From Candidatus Bathyarchaeota archaeon BA1 (GTDB lineage: Archaea > Thermoproteota > Bathyarchaeia > Bathyarchaeales > Bathyarchaeaceae), in contig LIHJ01000019.1 of assembly GCA_001399805.1 (NCBI GenBank), positions 1 to 15,577 of the forward strand: a stretch of 15,577 nucleotides of DNA, given 5' to 3'. The notes beneath the pieces are model-generated. The model was not told where the DNA came from and ran no database searches. It worked only from the letters and a program-made list of their open reading frames with translations. This document shows, piece after piece, positions 1 through 7,798 of the stretch. The position numbers and the translations under genes were made by a program. How positions within the stretch are numbered: position 1 is the stretch's first letter; the number at the start of each line of letters is the position of its first letter.

Positions 1-30
1 ACGAGGAGATTAAAATCGTACATTCGGCGC

Positions 31-1331
31 TCAATCAAACATGAAGCGTTGTTTCATAAATAACTTACAAGGTTCTGTTGTGTCTTCGAGGGATAGATGA
101 TGGCTAGATTTTTGAATGTTGTATTCGAGAGACGCAACTTCTCCGCTTTTGCTCACGTCCTTGTTTAAGGGAGCGATCACGGCTACATTTGCGGAGCGAT
201 CCACCTTGAACCGCAAGGTTTCATCTTGAGTTTTTTAAGAGGTTTAAAGCGGCGTTTAAGTGGCGATCTGTCCCACAACACCCCAGGGCTTTTGCTTTCA
301 GGTCTTGCATAACGCACCCACATATCGCGCAAACCCTAGAGGAGTTGCGGGCATTAACATGGACGACTTTTATACCTTCCCATAAAGCCTTATACTGGAT
401 AAACGACTGCAACCTTCTGAACGGCCAGGAGTTTAATTGCCTCTTCAGCCTTTTTGAGTGTTTGCCGATTTGCTGAACTTTCCCCATTAATTTTGTTAAT
501 GCCCAGAATCTTTCGGTTAATGGCTTTACGGATGTGTTTGAGGTCTTCGAGGATTATGCTTGCCCCTTCCACTTTGCTTGTTTAACTATTTCTAAGCTGA
601 CCTCGTGGAGTATAGAGTTGACCTTGTTGTTCTGTTTAGTGAACAATTTTCTCTGAATTTTCTTGGTTACTCGTCTATCTTTGGCGTATTTGGCTTGGGT
701 CTTTCGAATCCGCTCAAAATAGCTGTGTCTAACCTCGCAGATATTTGATAGATCATAACTTTTGATCGTAAGTCTTCCATTTTCCATGCTTACTCCATCT
801 ATTGAACATTCGTTGGTGTCATATGCCACGTATCCCCTAGGCTCCGTAATCTCAGGAGTCTTCGAGAAAACCACCATAACCTTGCAGGGCAGTCAAGGTT
901 ATGGAGCCCAACTTGAGCGTAGAATCTGACAAGGACTCTAACGCTCTTTTATGCAGTTTGACATAGAAGTACCGTCTCGGCTTAATTGGAATCCTAAGCT
1001 TGTCACCGACTACCTTGTAGGCTTGATTTCCAAGCTTAGCCATGACTTTCCTAGCGTAGGGTCGCTTAATATTTTGATTCTTCCTCTCAGCCTTCCGATA
1101 ATTCTTTAAGATTGCCGTGGCAACCTCAATGGCTGAAAGGCAATACCATGTATGTAACCTATATTTAGTTAGCCCATGATAAACCTCGTTTGATAGTCTA
1201 AACCTTGAGGTTATGTTCTTCTCTAATCCGACTCTGACACAGTGGTTAACCATATCTCTGAAGAGCTTAAGTAACCTAAGAACCTCATTTGTAGGTTGGT
1301 AGGGTATTTGCACCGCTTTAACTGCCTGCAT
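31..1331 (-). pseudogene. tnpB: TnpB / OrfB (IS200/IS605-IS1341 type) RNA-guided nuclease, multiply frameshifted
   Basis: TnpB is the transposon-encoded, omega-RNA-guided DNA nuclease related to Cas12. Reading from 1331 downwards the protein continues through five segments in changing frames, with shifts near 880, 565, 490 and 225. The ancestral order is complete: N-terminal domain to about 880, first RuvC aspartate in AYDTNE, second acidic residue in IILEDLKHI, the linker RQLNSWPF, a zinc ribbon with CAICG followed by GCCG, then TDRHLNAALNLL with the third aspartate, and a tail with DRSANVAVIAPLNK. All three catalytic acids are kept, so only the frame is broken. The shifts near 565 and 225 fall in G and A runs. 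No TnpA is visible, so this is a stand-alone tnpB or part of an element cut by the window. In this family the guide RNA overlaps the 3' end of the gene, which here would lie around 1-220; that is inference. As read, it is inactive. Confidence 0.9.
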
Positions 1332-1333
1332 AC

Positions 1334-1489
1334 GGTTTATTTAAACGGAATGAGTTATTTAATCCATTCTTAGAAGACGCACCACCGAAAAATCCTAGAC
1401 CCTTTTATCACTCGTCACCTGAAGACGGAATAGAACAACTTATAAGAAGCCTTGATAAGGAACACAGACCTCTTTATCATAGGGGATGA
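1334..1489 (+). pseudogene. 3' remnant of an unrecognised gene, truncated at the tnpB junction
   Basis: An open frame without any ATG, GTG or TTG start runs from the tnpB start region to TGA at 1487-1489. It encodes about 50 residues with protein-like composition, including DAPPKNPRPFYHSSPEDG and LIRSLDKEHRPLYHRG. Its stop lies three bases before the next ATG (1493), which is the spacing of neighbouring operon genes. I infer that it is the tail of a gene whose front was removed or separated by arrival of the TnpB element. The family is not recognised. It could also be chance open frame, because it is short. Confidence 0.4.
1352..1361 (-). promoter_or_regulatory. TATA-like box of tnpB
   Basis: On the minus strand an AT-rich box, TTAAATAACT, sits about 25 bases before the ATG at 1331. 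This is the spacing of a leaderless archaeal transcript. It lies inside the plus-strand gene remnant. Assigned by position and composition only. Confidence 0.35.
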
Positions 1490-1492
1490 GGA

Positions 1493-2095
1493 ATGGCTGG
1501 GGAGGAGAGGGAAGAGGGGAAAATAAAACGCATGACTGAGTTTAGAACCCTTTTGGAAAAGCGCATTCAAGAAACGCAAACCGAGCTGGAGGGGTTAAGG
1601 GCTTTACTTGAGTTCATCGACGCCGCATTGCTAGAAAGAGGGTTCAAGAGGGCAGAGATCATAAAGCCAACCCTGCCCGCTGAGGCGATTCCACCTCCCA
1701 AACCGCTGGAGGTTGCTCCGCCTCCCCTTGTAGAGTATGAAAGAGCTGTCCCTTTAAAGACGGTGACTGGCGAGCTGTTAGCAAATTTGTACATTGGATT
1801 AGATTCTATGAGGATTGTGCTCGCGGAGGATAAGGAGTTCAATATCAACACTCCACCGTTCATGGCCTTCCTTGTGGATAGGGTGCTGGCCAAGATGCAG
1901 GAGAAGGATCGAGAAGCCGCCCGGACGGGTGAGATCACCCCAGACAAAATTCTCTCCTACAACATCGTTCGAGAGGGTGACATACTCCGCGAAATCACCA
2001 TCCGAAACATCATGCCAGACCGATCAAGAGAACTTAAGTCCACTATCCGCTGGACATTAGAGAAGATGCATGAAAAAACAACGAGAGAGGGCTAG
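1493..2095 (+). CDS. Hypothetical protein with N-terminal coiled coil and proline-rich linker
   Basis: I do not recognise this 200-residue protein. Residues about 12-55 are charged and heptad-like, with leucines at regular spacing (LLEKRIQETQTELEGLRALL), so a coiled coil is likely. Residues about 58-82 form a proline-rich linker with PPPKP and PPP. The rest (about 83-200) is a mixed alpha/beta-looking domain with no cysteines, no signal peptide and no membrane segment, so it is probably cytoplasmic and possibly oligomeric. The start at 1493 follows a purine-rich GGGGATGAGG stretch and lies 3 bases after the stop of the upstream remnant, so the two were probably one operon. The stop is TAG. 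The frame is unbroken, unlike many neighbours. The function is unknown; a scaffold or adaptor role is only suggested by the architecture. Confidence 0.75.
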   Translation: MAGEEREEGKIKRMTEFRTLLEKRIQETQTELEGLRALLEFIDAALLERGFKRAEIIKPTLPAEAIPPPKPLEVAPPPLVEYERAVPLKTVTGELLANLYIGLDSMRIVLAEDKEFNINTPPFMAFLVDRVLAKMQEKDREAARTGEITPDKILSYNIVREGDILREITIRNIMPDRSRELKSTIRWTLEKMHEKTTREG

Positions 2096-2187
2096 ACTAG
2101 ATTCAGCAGGTCAGAGCGTAAAGGTAGCGGAAGAATCGCGAGATCTTTAGTCACTAACTTTTAAGGGTAATGATCAATTTTACTATG

Positions 2188-2196
2188 AGGGGAGGT
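2188..2196 (+). promoter_or_regulatory. Strong Shine-Dalgarno of lysA, deciding the start
   Basis: AGGGGAGGT lies a few bases before the ATG at 2200. Earlier in-frame ATGs exist at 2170 and 2185, but neither has such a site, and the ribosome site would lie inside the coding frame if they were used. The start at 2200 is therefore preferred. Confidence 0.75.
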
Positions 2197-2199
2197 TTC

Positions 2200-3501
2200 A
2201 TGGGTTTTGTTAGCCGAGGACATTTAGACATAGGTGACGATGGACATTTATTGATAGGGCGTATGGACGTTGTTCAATTGGCAAAGGAATATGGTACGCC
2301 CCTCTACATTGTGAACGCTGAGCGTATTCGCCAGAATTATCGACGCTTTTTCAGAGCCCTCCATAATCACTATCCTAAGGTTTTTATTTGCTACGTCTAC
2401 AAAGCGAACCCCAATCTTGCGGTGTGCAAGGTTCTGGAACGTGAGGGGGCTGGAGCAGAGGTTGTTTCAGGCGGCGAATTATACATTGCTTCTCTTGTTG
2501 GAGTTAAGCCTGATAAGATCGTGTTCAATGGTGTCAGCAAATCATTGGACGAGCTTCAAATGGCGGTGGATCTTAAGGTTGGATTGATCAACGTGGAATC
2601 CATCGAGGAGCTTCATCGACTGAATGAAATCTCTATGAAGGCTGGAATAAAAACTCCTGTGGGTATTCGACTTAACTTGGACATTCCTGCATTAACCCAT
2701 GATTTCATTTCCACAGGTCTTCAAAAGCATAAGTTTGGACTCGATGTAAATGAAGCATTCAAGGCCTTTGAGACAGCTAATCAGTTGGATCATTTGGTTT
2801 TTAGGGGTGTTCACGCGCATATAGGATCGCAAATCACAGAAATCGAGCCATTTAGGCAAGAGGTCATCAAACTTCTTGACTTTGTGGGTCTATTAAAAAA
2901 CAAGTTAGGCGTGGACATTGAGTGTATAGACCTCGGGGGTGGTCTGGGGATCAAATATGGTGAGACGAGTAGGGCGTTAACGCCCGAGGAATACGCAACT
3001 GCAATTATCCCCGTAGTTAGGGATAAAATCAATGAATACGGGCTTAACGAACCCACCTTGATTTCTGAGCCGGGGAGATATCTTGTAGCAGATTCGTCCA
3101 TACTGGTTTCTCAGGTTAATTACGTGAAGAAAGTCGGCGATGTATCTTGGGCTCTTATTGATGCGGGTATGAATGATTTCCTTAGACCAGCCTTATACCG
3201 CGCCCAACACAGGATGGTGGTTGCCAACAAGGCCTTAAGAGAACCAGCTCAAACCTACAATGTAGGAGGACCCATATGCGAGTCAGCAGACGTATTTGGG
3301 GATAATCAGATGTTTCCGGAGATAGAAAATGGGGACATATTAGCCTTGCTTGATGCTGGGGCTTATGGCTTCTCTATGTCAAGCCAGTACAACTCTAGAC
3401 CTCGAGCTGCAATGGTCATGGTTGACAACGGAATCGTAAAGGTGGTGAGAAGAAGAGAAACCTACGAGGACTTGGTCGCATGCGATATATTTACCGAATA
3501 A
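2200..3501 (+). CDS. lysA: Diaminopimelate decarboxylase
   Basis: LysA removes CO2 from meso-diaminopimelate to give L-lysine, the last step of the DAP lysine pathway; it is a cytosolic PLP enzyme of fold type III. With the start at 2200 it has 433 residues, a normal length. The PLP lysine is in YVYKANPN (about residue 68). HAHIGSQ follows at about 205-211. The phosphate-binding glycines are in DLGGGLG (about 244-250) and EPGRY (about 290-294). The catalytic cysteine from the partner subunit is in GPICESADVFG (about 360). The C-terminal YNSRPR (about 397-402) completes the set. The frame is intact. It converges on the dapF remnant, the preceding pathway step, with about 40 bases of tail-to-tail overlap. 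A TATA-like TTTTAAG near 2159 would place transcription start shortly before the ribosome site. Confidence 0.96.
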   Translation: MGFVSRGHLDIGDDGHLLIGRMDVVQLAKEYGTPLYIVNAERIRQNYRRFFRALHNHYPKVFICYVYKANPNLAVCKVLEREGAGAEVVSGGELYIASLVGVKPDKIVFNGVSKSLDELQMAVDLKVGLINVESIEELHRLNEISMKAGIKTPVGIRLNLDIPALTHDFISTGLQKHKFGLDVNEAFKAFETANQLDHLVFRGVHAHIGSQITEIEPFRQEVIKLLDFVGLLKNKLGVDIECIDLGGGLGIKYGETSRALTPEEYATAIIPVVRDKINEYGLNEPTLISEPGRYLVADSSILVSQVNYVKKVGDVSWALIDAGMNDFLRPALYRAQHRMVVANKALREPAQTYNVGGPICESADVFGDNQMFPEIENGDILALLDAGAYGFSMSSQYNSRPRAAMVMVDNGIVKVVRRRETYEDLVACDIFTE

Positions 3502-3989
3502 CGGGAGCTATCTCCTTCACTCCAATCTAGTTCACCCCCAAAAAGATATGGCAACAGGCCGCTAAGGTAGACCCTCACAAGCGTCTCCTTTTCGGTTTTC
3601 AGCCTTACTTCCAGGGTTCCTCCTGGCATGTGCACAAGGGCTCGTTCCACAGGCCGTATCACTCCTTTTAAAAATGAGGCGACGACAGAGGCAGCGGCGC
3701 CTGTGCCACAAGCGAGGGTCTCACATTCCACACCTCTCTCATAGGTTCTCAGCCTTAGGCATTCTCCCTCAACCTGAACGAAGTCAACATTTGTGCCCAG
3801 CGGGAAAATATGTGTAAGGGATCGAATCCGACGACCCATTTCATTGACGTTTATCGTCTCAACATTCGGAACGAAAACGACGGCGTGCGGAGCGCCAGTG
3901 TTTATTGCAGTGACGCGAACCTTCTCCCGATCATCTACAGGGATAATTCCATCGATCAGGGGTTTATCATAGCGCGCGCTAAGGCACAA
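3462..3989 (-). pseudogene. dapF: Diaminopimelate epimerase, C-terminal part only
   Basis: DapF interconverts LL- and meso-diaminopimelate using two cysteines, one in each half of the protein. The second half is clear here: AINTGAPHAVVFV, GTNVDFVQV, then the second catalytic cysteine in ERGVECETLACGTGAA, and PGGTLEVRL. The first half is missing: no GLGNDF-like start and no CGNG-type first cysteine. About 110-120 residues are absent compared with the usual 270 or so. Upstream on the minus strand (3990-4260) all frames contain stops, and I find no homologous sequence in any of them. The nominal TTG start at 3989 is only the first available codon. The remaining frame is undamaged and ends in TAG inside the lysA 3' end. 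The truncation looks like a rearrangement or deletion junction near 3990-4020, or a misassembly. A one-cysteine product should not be an active epimerase. Confidence 0.85.
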
Positions 3990-4041
3990 ACCACGCCTAA
4001 AATCCGGACAAGATCAGATTGCATCTGTTAACCACTCGTTC

Positions 4042-4060
4042 AGCACTAATGTTGAGTGCT
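4042..4060. repeat. Perfect inverted repeat AGCACT-N7-AGTGCT
   Basis: Six-base arms separated by seven bases, just upstream of the dapF break. An alternative pairing, CACTC (4033-4037) with GAGTG (4054-4058), overlaps it. No T run follows on either strand, so it does not look like a terminator. It may be an operator or chance. Confidence 0.4.
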
Positions 4061-4294
4061 AAATTAATAAGGATAGTGACATTATGAAGGAAGTCTCCCC
4101 TACTTGATCTAGAAGCAATTGGCGTTCCGTAGGTAGTTTTAGCTCAAGCCAACTTTTACCTATCGAGCGCGATCGAAGTAGATGTTTTTGCCTTCTGCGG
4201 AGACGGGAATTCCTGTGATGACACTTGCTTCATGCAATAGTGTTAAGGGCTCGCAAAACCTTAAATGACCTTACCGCCCTTACCATTTTTGGCG

Positions 4295-4519
4295 ATGGAT
4301 TTGACTAAAGTTGCTCTTGCGATGGAGAAGGCTGGGGAAATTTTGAGAGAGGCTTTAAGGGCAGCCAGGGAAAGGGGTGAAGATAAAGAAACATTTTTTG
4401 GGAGGTTAGCCAACGCATATGCCGAACTTGCCGCTTCATTTGCGTTAATGGAAGCATATGGAAAAATAGACCCAGAAACCTCCCGAAGGATAGGAGAGGT
4501 CTTCAAGCCAAACATTTAG
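4295..4519 (+). CDS. Small helical hypothetical protein
   Basis: This frame encodes about 74 residues from ATG 4295 (84 if ATG 4265 is used). It is rich in Ala, Glu, Arg and Leu and appears mostly alpha-helical, with amphipathic stretches such as VALAMEKAGEILREALRAA and a C-terminal PETSRRIGEVFKPN. It has no cysteine, no signal and no membrane segment. I prefer 4295 because a TATA-like CCTTAAATG at about 4259-4267 would place transcription start near 4290-4295, giving a leaderless message; the ATG at 4265 would lie within that box. The opposite strand is also open over the same span but gives a less protein-like sequence. The stop TAG overlaps the stop of a possible minus-strand ORF by a few bases. 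The family is unknown. Confidence 0.55.
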   Translation: MDLTKVALAMEKAGEILREALRAARERGEDKETFFGRLANAYAELAASFALMEAYGKIDPETSRRIGEVFKPNI

Positions 4520-4686
4520 CTTCCGAGTATTTTACAAAAGCACCGAAACCTCACAGCACTCATACCACAGCCACCACGAACATACTGAAAGAACTCGTCA
4601 AACGAGAATTTGCCTGAGCCCACTTTTACTACCCAATGTGGCTCCTGGATCCATTGCCTTGAAGATGTGGGTCGGTCACGCAACAT
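4516..4686 (-). CDS. Possible small ORF or gene remnant, unrecognised
   Basis: A 56-residue frame begins at ATG 4686 and stays open upstream to about 4738 without another good start. It contains WIQEPHWVVKVGSGKFSFD and FFQYVRGGCG, followed by a cysteine-rich end (RFRCFCKILGS). The aromatic and hydrophobic pattern looks more like coding sequence than noise. It ends tail to tail with the plus-strand gene at 4519. It may be the C-terminal part of a longer decayed gene in this otherwise weakly coding stretch. I do not recognise the family. Confidence 0.3.
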   Translation of the reverse strand: MLRDRPTSSRQWIQEPHWVVKVGSGKFSFDEFFQYVRGGCGMSAVRFRCFCKILGS

Positions 4687-4724
4687 CGACGGGTTGGCTT
4701 TTCTCCATTCAACACGATAGGAGC

Positions 4725-4979
4725 CTAAAGAATCAGTTGTTTACATATCAATACTAGAGTGTCAGGGGTGCAATGGCCGTTTCGAAGATTTTCCTCACGA
4801 TTTCCAGAACCAGGCTCAGCTGCCCTGTATACAATCCCAGGGTGAGGAGGGTTAAACCGGACATCAGCAAGAGGGAGCCCACCACCCTTCGCTCTGAGGT
4901 ATCCATGAACAGTCTCTCCGCTCACCATTATCATGTTGGAACTATTTAAATCAATCACCATCGATGGAACGCCTATCAT
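4725..4979 (-). CDS. Possible hypothetical protein or decayed gene
   Basis: An 84-residue frame with a plausible first half (MVIDLNSSNMIMVSGETVHG, then GGGLPLADVRFNPPHPGIVY) and a less protein-like end (RNGHCTPDTLVLICKQ). The contrast suggests that a real frame may be lost around 4800. Only a weak ribosome site is seen upstream. No family is recognised, and it may be a chance ORF. Confidence 0.3.
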   Translation of the reverse strand: MIGVPSMVIDLNSSNMIMVSGETVHGYLRAKGGGLPLADVRFNPPHPGIVYRAAEPGSGNREENLRNGHCTPDTLVLICKQLIL

Positions 4980-5057
4980 TTACGTCTCTGCGTTATAGTT
5001 GCAAGTTCTTGCACTTTTTTGCTAGTATTAGCTTTAGTTCTTCAGCCTATGAAGTGA

Positions 5058-5204
5058 TTATGCTCCATCATCATACATCTGTTCAAAATCTCCATTAGGC
5101 CAGCCCAGAACCATCCTTATGGACAGCTTGAGTCTGATGATGAGGATGGAAGTCCACATGCCTTGGAGTGGGTAGTTCACTTGCCATCTACGTTCGCTTT
5201 TCAT
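5058..5204 (-). CDS. Possible small leaderless ORF, 48 residues
   Basis: ATG 5204 opens a 48-residue frame that ends at TAA 5058. The sequence has a basic, hydrophobic middle (SILIIRLKLSIRMVLGWP) and an acidic tail (GDFEQMYDDGA). On the minus strand a TTTTTAAAG box at about 5227-5236 sits about 26 bases before the ATG, as expected for a leaderless archaeal message. Small archaeal proteins of this size exist, but I do not recognise this one. The only support is the promoter spacing and composition. Confidence 0.35.
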   Translation of the reverse strand: MKSERRWQVNYPLQGMWTSILIIRLKLSIRMVLGWPNGDFEQMYDDGA

Positions 5205-5303
5205 CGCCAGCCCTAAGTTTACCCACACTTTAAAAACAATGCGTATTTATGCATAGAGGAACTGATCAGAATCAAGGCTAAAGTGTGGATGCACTGTTTG
5301 AGT

Positions 5304-5822
5304 TCATCGCATTATCAAATGGCCCAGTCTCTTTTCAATAGCATGCATTATTGGGGCTGCCGCTGCAAAGGTCAGCATGGTCCTGGCAAACAGAATAGCG
5401 AGCACGGTGGGAATTTGACTAAGGGGTTTGAAGTAGAAATACATGAATGGGATTAAAAAGCATAGGTTACCTATCGTTTGTCCTAGAAACATTGCTACTA
5501 AGGGATTTAAAATTGGATACTTACCTAGTGGTTTTTTAAGGCGCTTATAAAACAGGGAGCAAGCAACACAAGCGGGTATCCATCCCGTGAAATCAACTCC
5601 AAACTCAAGCAGCAAATCAAATTCACTGGCGGCCCAGCCGATAAACCAAGCGTAATGAGGGGGGACTAAGCAGGCCCCAATAAAGACGGGCACACCCCTC
5701 AAATCCATTACGAGTGGAGGAATCGGCATACGGACAACCAAAATCTCAAACTTTCTTAAGGCAAACGCCATGGCACTGAACATGCTTGTCAAAACAAGGA
5801 ACATGGTCCCTCTCTTGCTCAA
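5304..5822 (-). CDS. Integral membrane protein, putative ECF-type transporter S component
   Basis: A 172-residue, very hydrophobic protein with about five or six membrane segments. It begins with LVLTSMFSAMAFALRKFEI, followed by RMPIPPLVMDLRGVPVFIGA. This layout (short cytosolic N-terminus, first helix, a loop with PIPP/DLRG, then tightly packed helices) and the length resemble substrate-binding S components of energy-coupling factor transporters, which pair with shared EcfA/EcfT subunits to import vitamins or metals. The substrate cannot be read from the sequence. The start is TTG at 5822, chosen because GGTGAG at 5829-5834 is well placed and a TATA box lies at about 5856-5864. It is divergent from an RHH regulator at 5901, which may control it. 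No EcfA or EcfT gene is in the window. It could be an unrelated small membrane protein. Confidence 0.6.
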   Translation of the reverse strand: MSKRGTMFLVLTSMFSAMAFALRKFEILVVRMPIPPLVMDLRGVPVFIGACLVPPHYAWFIGWAASEFDLLLEFGVDFTGWIPACVACSLFYKRLKKPLGKYPILNPLVAMFLGQTIGNLCFLIPFMYFYFKPLSQIPTVLAILFARTMLTFAAAAPIMHAIEKRLGHLIMR

Positions 5823-5855
5823 GTGACTCTCACCGTCTTGAACAAGATTTGCAAA

Positions 5856-5864
5856 ATTTTATAA
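5856..5864. promoter_or_regulatory. Shared TATA-like box of a divergent promoter
   Basis: ATTTTATAA reads as a TATA-type element on both strands. On the minus strand it is about 38 bases before the TTG start of the membrane protein; on the plus strand it is about 40 bases before the RHH gene start. One bound TBP site could serve both, or two overlapping sites may compete. Confidence 0.4.
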
Positions 5865-5900
5865 CCGTTTTGATACAATTTAATATTGAAGTGGTTAGAA

Positions 5901-6083
5901 ATGAGTTATAAAAAGGTTGAAAGAAGCGTGGCGTTCACCATTCGCCTGCCAGTGCGCTGTGTTGAGATCATCGATAAGCTCATTGAGGCGGGGGTTTATT
6001 CAAGTCGTGGGGAATGTATCCGGGACATTGTCCGATCGGCGCTTAGAGAGGGCTTTCATAAAAAGATGTTGCCTGAGAAATGA
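5901..6083 (+). CDS. Ribbon-helix-helix (CopG-like) transcription regulator
   Basis: A 60-residue protein with a typical RHH layout. An N-terminal beta strand, RSVAFTIRLP, would contact DNA as a dimer. A first helix follows (VRCVEIIDKLIEAG), then the turn VYSSRGECIRD with the conserved S-R pattern, and a second helix (IVRSALREG). It has no ligand domain, so it is a bare DNA-binding dimer like many archaeal RHH proteins. ATG 5901 is preferred to the TTG at 5886 because conserved sequence begins just after it. It is divergent from the S-component-like gene at 5822 and precedes the radical SAM gene. Control of the divergent membrane protein is a reasonable inference. An antitoxin role is less likely, as no toxin gene adjoins it. 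Confidence 0.75.
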   Translation: MSYKKVERSVAFTIRLPVRCVEIIDKLIEAGVYSSRGECIRDIVRSALREGFHKKMLPEK

Positions 6084-6315
6084 CGAGCTGCTTAGTTAAC
6101 TTCAATCTTTGGATGCAAAGACGTGTTGTCCCGAAGTTCCATGTGCCAGCCAAAATCTAAGTTTATCCATTTTTTGGTATGGGTGGGTTAGTAAATATTG
6201 CTAAGAAGTATGGTTTATAGTACCCAAACTCTATGGTTTTATCATATGATCATGGGAATCACTTTTGCTTTATTCGCTTTATCGTCCATCCTTGGGGCAC
6301 AAATCTAACATAAAC

Positions 6316-6325
6316 ATTTTTATAC
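6316..6325 (+). promoter_or_regulatory. TATA-like box of the radical SAM gene
   Basis: TTTTTATACC lies about 55 bases before the ATG at 6378. It would place transcription start near 6345 and leave a leader of about 30 bases that carries the ribosome site GGAAGGA at 6364-6370. Confidence 0.5.
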
Positions 6326-6343
6326 CTCCCCGCTTTTGAAAAC

Positions 6344-6385
6344 TCTAGATGGTCATACTTGATGGAAGGACATCTAGATGATCAT
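6344..6385 (+). repeat. Direct repeat flanking the ribosome site of the radical SAM gene
   Basis: TCTAGATGGTCAT at 6344-6356 and TCTAGATGATCAT at 6373-6385 match at 12 of 13 positions, 29 bases apart. The first copy is at the predicted transcription start and the second spans the start codon. This could be a tandem regulator site or a small local duplication. Confidence 0.45.
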
Positions 6386-7798
6386 CGATACCCTAAAAGT
6401 CCTTAAAATTGTGATGGACAATCCCTTCTCCCACAACCTTTTACACGTGGGATTAAAAAATTGTCGAGATTCCCAGAAGAAGGAAATGGAGCATGCGTTG
6501 ACCATTTTTGCAGGCGAAGATACGCCACGGACAGCATTCTGCCATGTTTACTCATTGATGGTAGCCACCATCCTGAGACTCAGCGGGGCAACCTTCAAGG
6601 TCGATTTAGAAAGGCTTAGAAGTTATTTTAAGGATCCTACCGTGAGAAGAGGAGTGGTGAGCGTCCTCTCCGGTATTGGTATGTATGGCGTGACGAGACC
6701 TCAATATTTGGGCGCACCTTTCCTTGTGGTTTGGAACTACACAAATGCCTGCAACCTGAGATGCAAGCACTGCTATCAAAGGGCAGATAGGCCCACACCA
6801 AATGAATTGACCACCAAAGAGAGGCTAAACGTTGTAAGGGACCTCGCTGAGGCTGGGTGGTTTCAATCGCTTTCTCCGGCGGTGAGCCCCTCATGAGACG
6901 GGATTTTTACAAGGTGGCCATGGAGGCGAGGAAGAGGGGGATGTATATCGCTCTTGCCACAAATGGAACGTTGATAACCTCTAGGGTGGCGAGGAAGCTG
7001 AAGGAATGTGGTGTGGATTACGTAGAAATAAGCTTGGATGCGGCGACGCCGGGGATTCACGATGGTTTTAGGGGCATACCCAGATCCTTTGAGAGAACTT
7101 TGAATGGAATTAAGAATTGCGTGGAGGAGGGATTCTTCACCTGTGTCGCCACAGCTGTAACGAAGCTGAACATGCCTGAAATTCCAAGATTGATAGAGCT
7201 GGCGAGGAATATGGGTGTTAGGAGGTTCATCGCATTCAATTTTATCCCTGTTGGGAGAGCGAAGAACATCATTGATTTGGATATCACCCCGGAGCAAAGG
7301 GAAGAGCTACTGGGGTTGTTATTTAAAAAATCTGAGGATTGCGGAATCGAGATCTTGAGCACGGCCCCACAGTTTGCTAGAGTGTGCTTGACCCTGTCAG
7401 AGGGAAGGGCTGTTGCCCCAACCCACTTTTATGTGGGTCACGCCTCTTGGAACCTGAAGGTTTTGGCGGAGTTCATTGGCGGATGCGGCGCGGGTAGGCT
7501 TTATTGCGCACTCCAGCCAGATGGGGATGTAACCCCCTGCGTTTTCATGCCCGATATGGTGGTTGGAAGCATCAAGGTACAACCGTTCCTAGACATTTGG
7601 CGCCACGGCGAGGTGATGTGGAAGCTCAGGGATAGGGATTTGCTGAAGGGACACTGCGGAAACTGTGAATACAAATATGTTTGTGGGGGATGCAGAGCTA
7701 GGGCCCTGGGGTATTTTGGAGATGTATTAGCGCCAGATCCTGGCTGTGTAAACAACAAAGAATTCTTTGTGAAATGCTTACAAAGCTCAAATCGATGA
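6378..7798 (+). CDS. Radical SAM/SPASM protein, split by a frameshift near 6862
   Basis: Radical SAM enzymes use a [4Fe-4S] cluster and S-adenosylmethionine; SPASM members bind extra clusters and modify peptides or tetrapyrroles. The first frame carries an N-terminal region of about 115 residues, then APFLVVWNYTNACNLRCKHC with the cluster cysteines at 125, 129 and 132. It fails after LAEAGW and stops at 6896. The next frame resumes as VVSIAFSGGEPLMRRDF and runs to 7798. One added G in the GGGTGG run at 6855-6862 restores the family motif AGVVSIAFSGGEP. The C-terminus has the SPASM cysteines: CGAGRLYCALQPDGDVTPC, CGNCEYKYVCGGC and DPGC. The layout resembles the archaeal AhbC/AhbD and PqqE-like group, but the substrate cannot be assigned. 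GGAAGGA gives a good ribosome site. Intact flanks and a homopolymer site suggest a sequence error rather than decay. The 3' end overlaps the convergent CooT-like gene. Confidence 0.88.

Noticed and set aside
1567..1947. Minus-strand 126-codon frame inside the 1493 gene
   Set aside because: Serine-rich antisense shadow of the plus-strand gene, with no ribosome site and no family motif.
4042..4060. Hairpin as an intrinsic terminator
   Set aside because: No T run follows on either strand, and the location does not follow a gene end on the matching strand.
4261..4515. Minus-strand 84-codon frame opposite the small helical gene
   Set aside because: The plus-strand frame has the charged, amphipathic composition of a real protein and a well-placed TATA-like box; the minus frame is a Ser/Ala-rich shadow.
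6863..7758. Several long minus-strand frames across the radical SAM gene
   Set aside because: They are antisense shadows; the plus strand has SGGEP and all SPASM cysteines.
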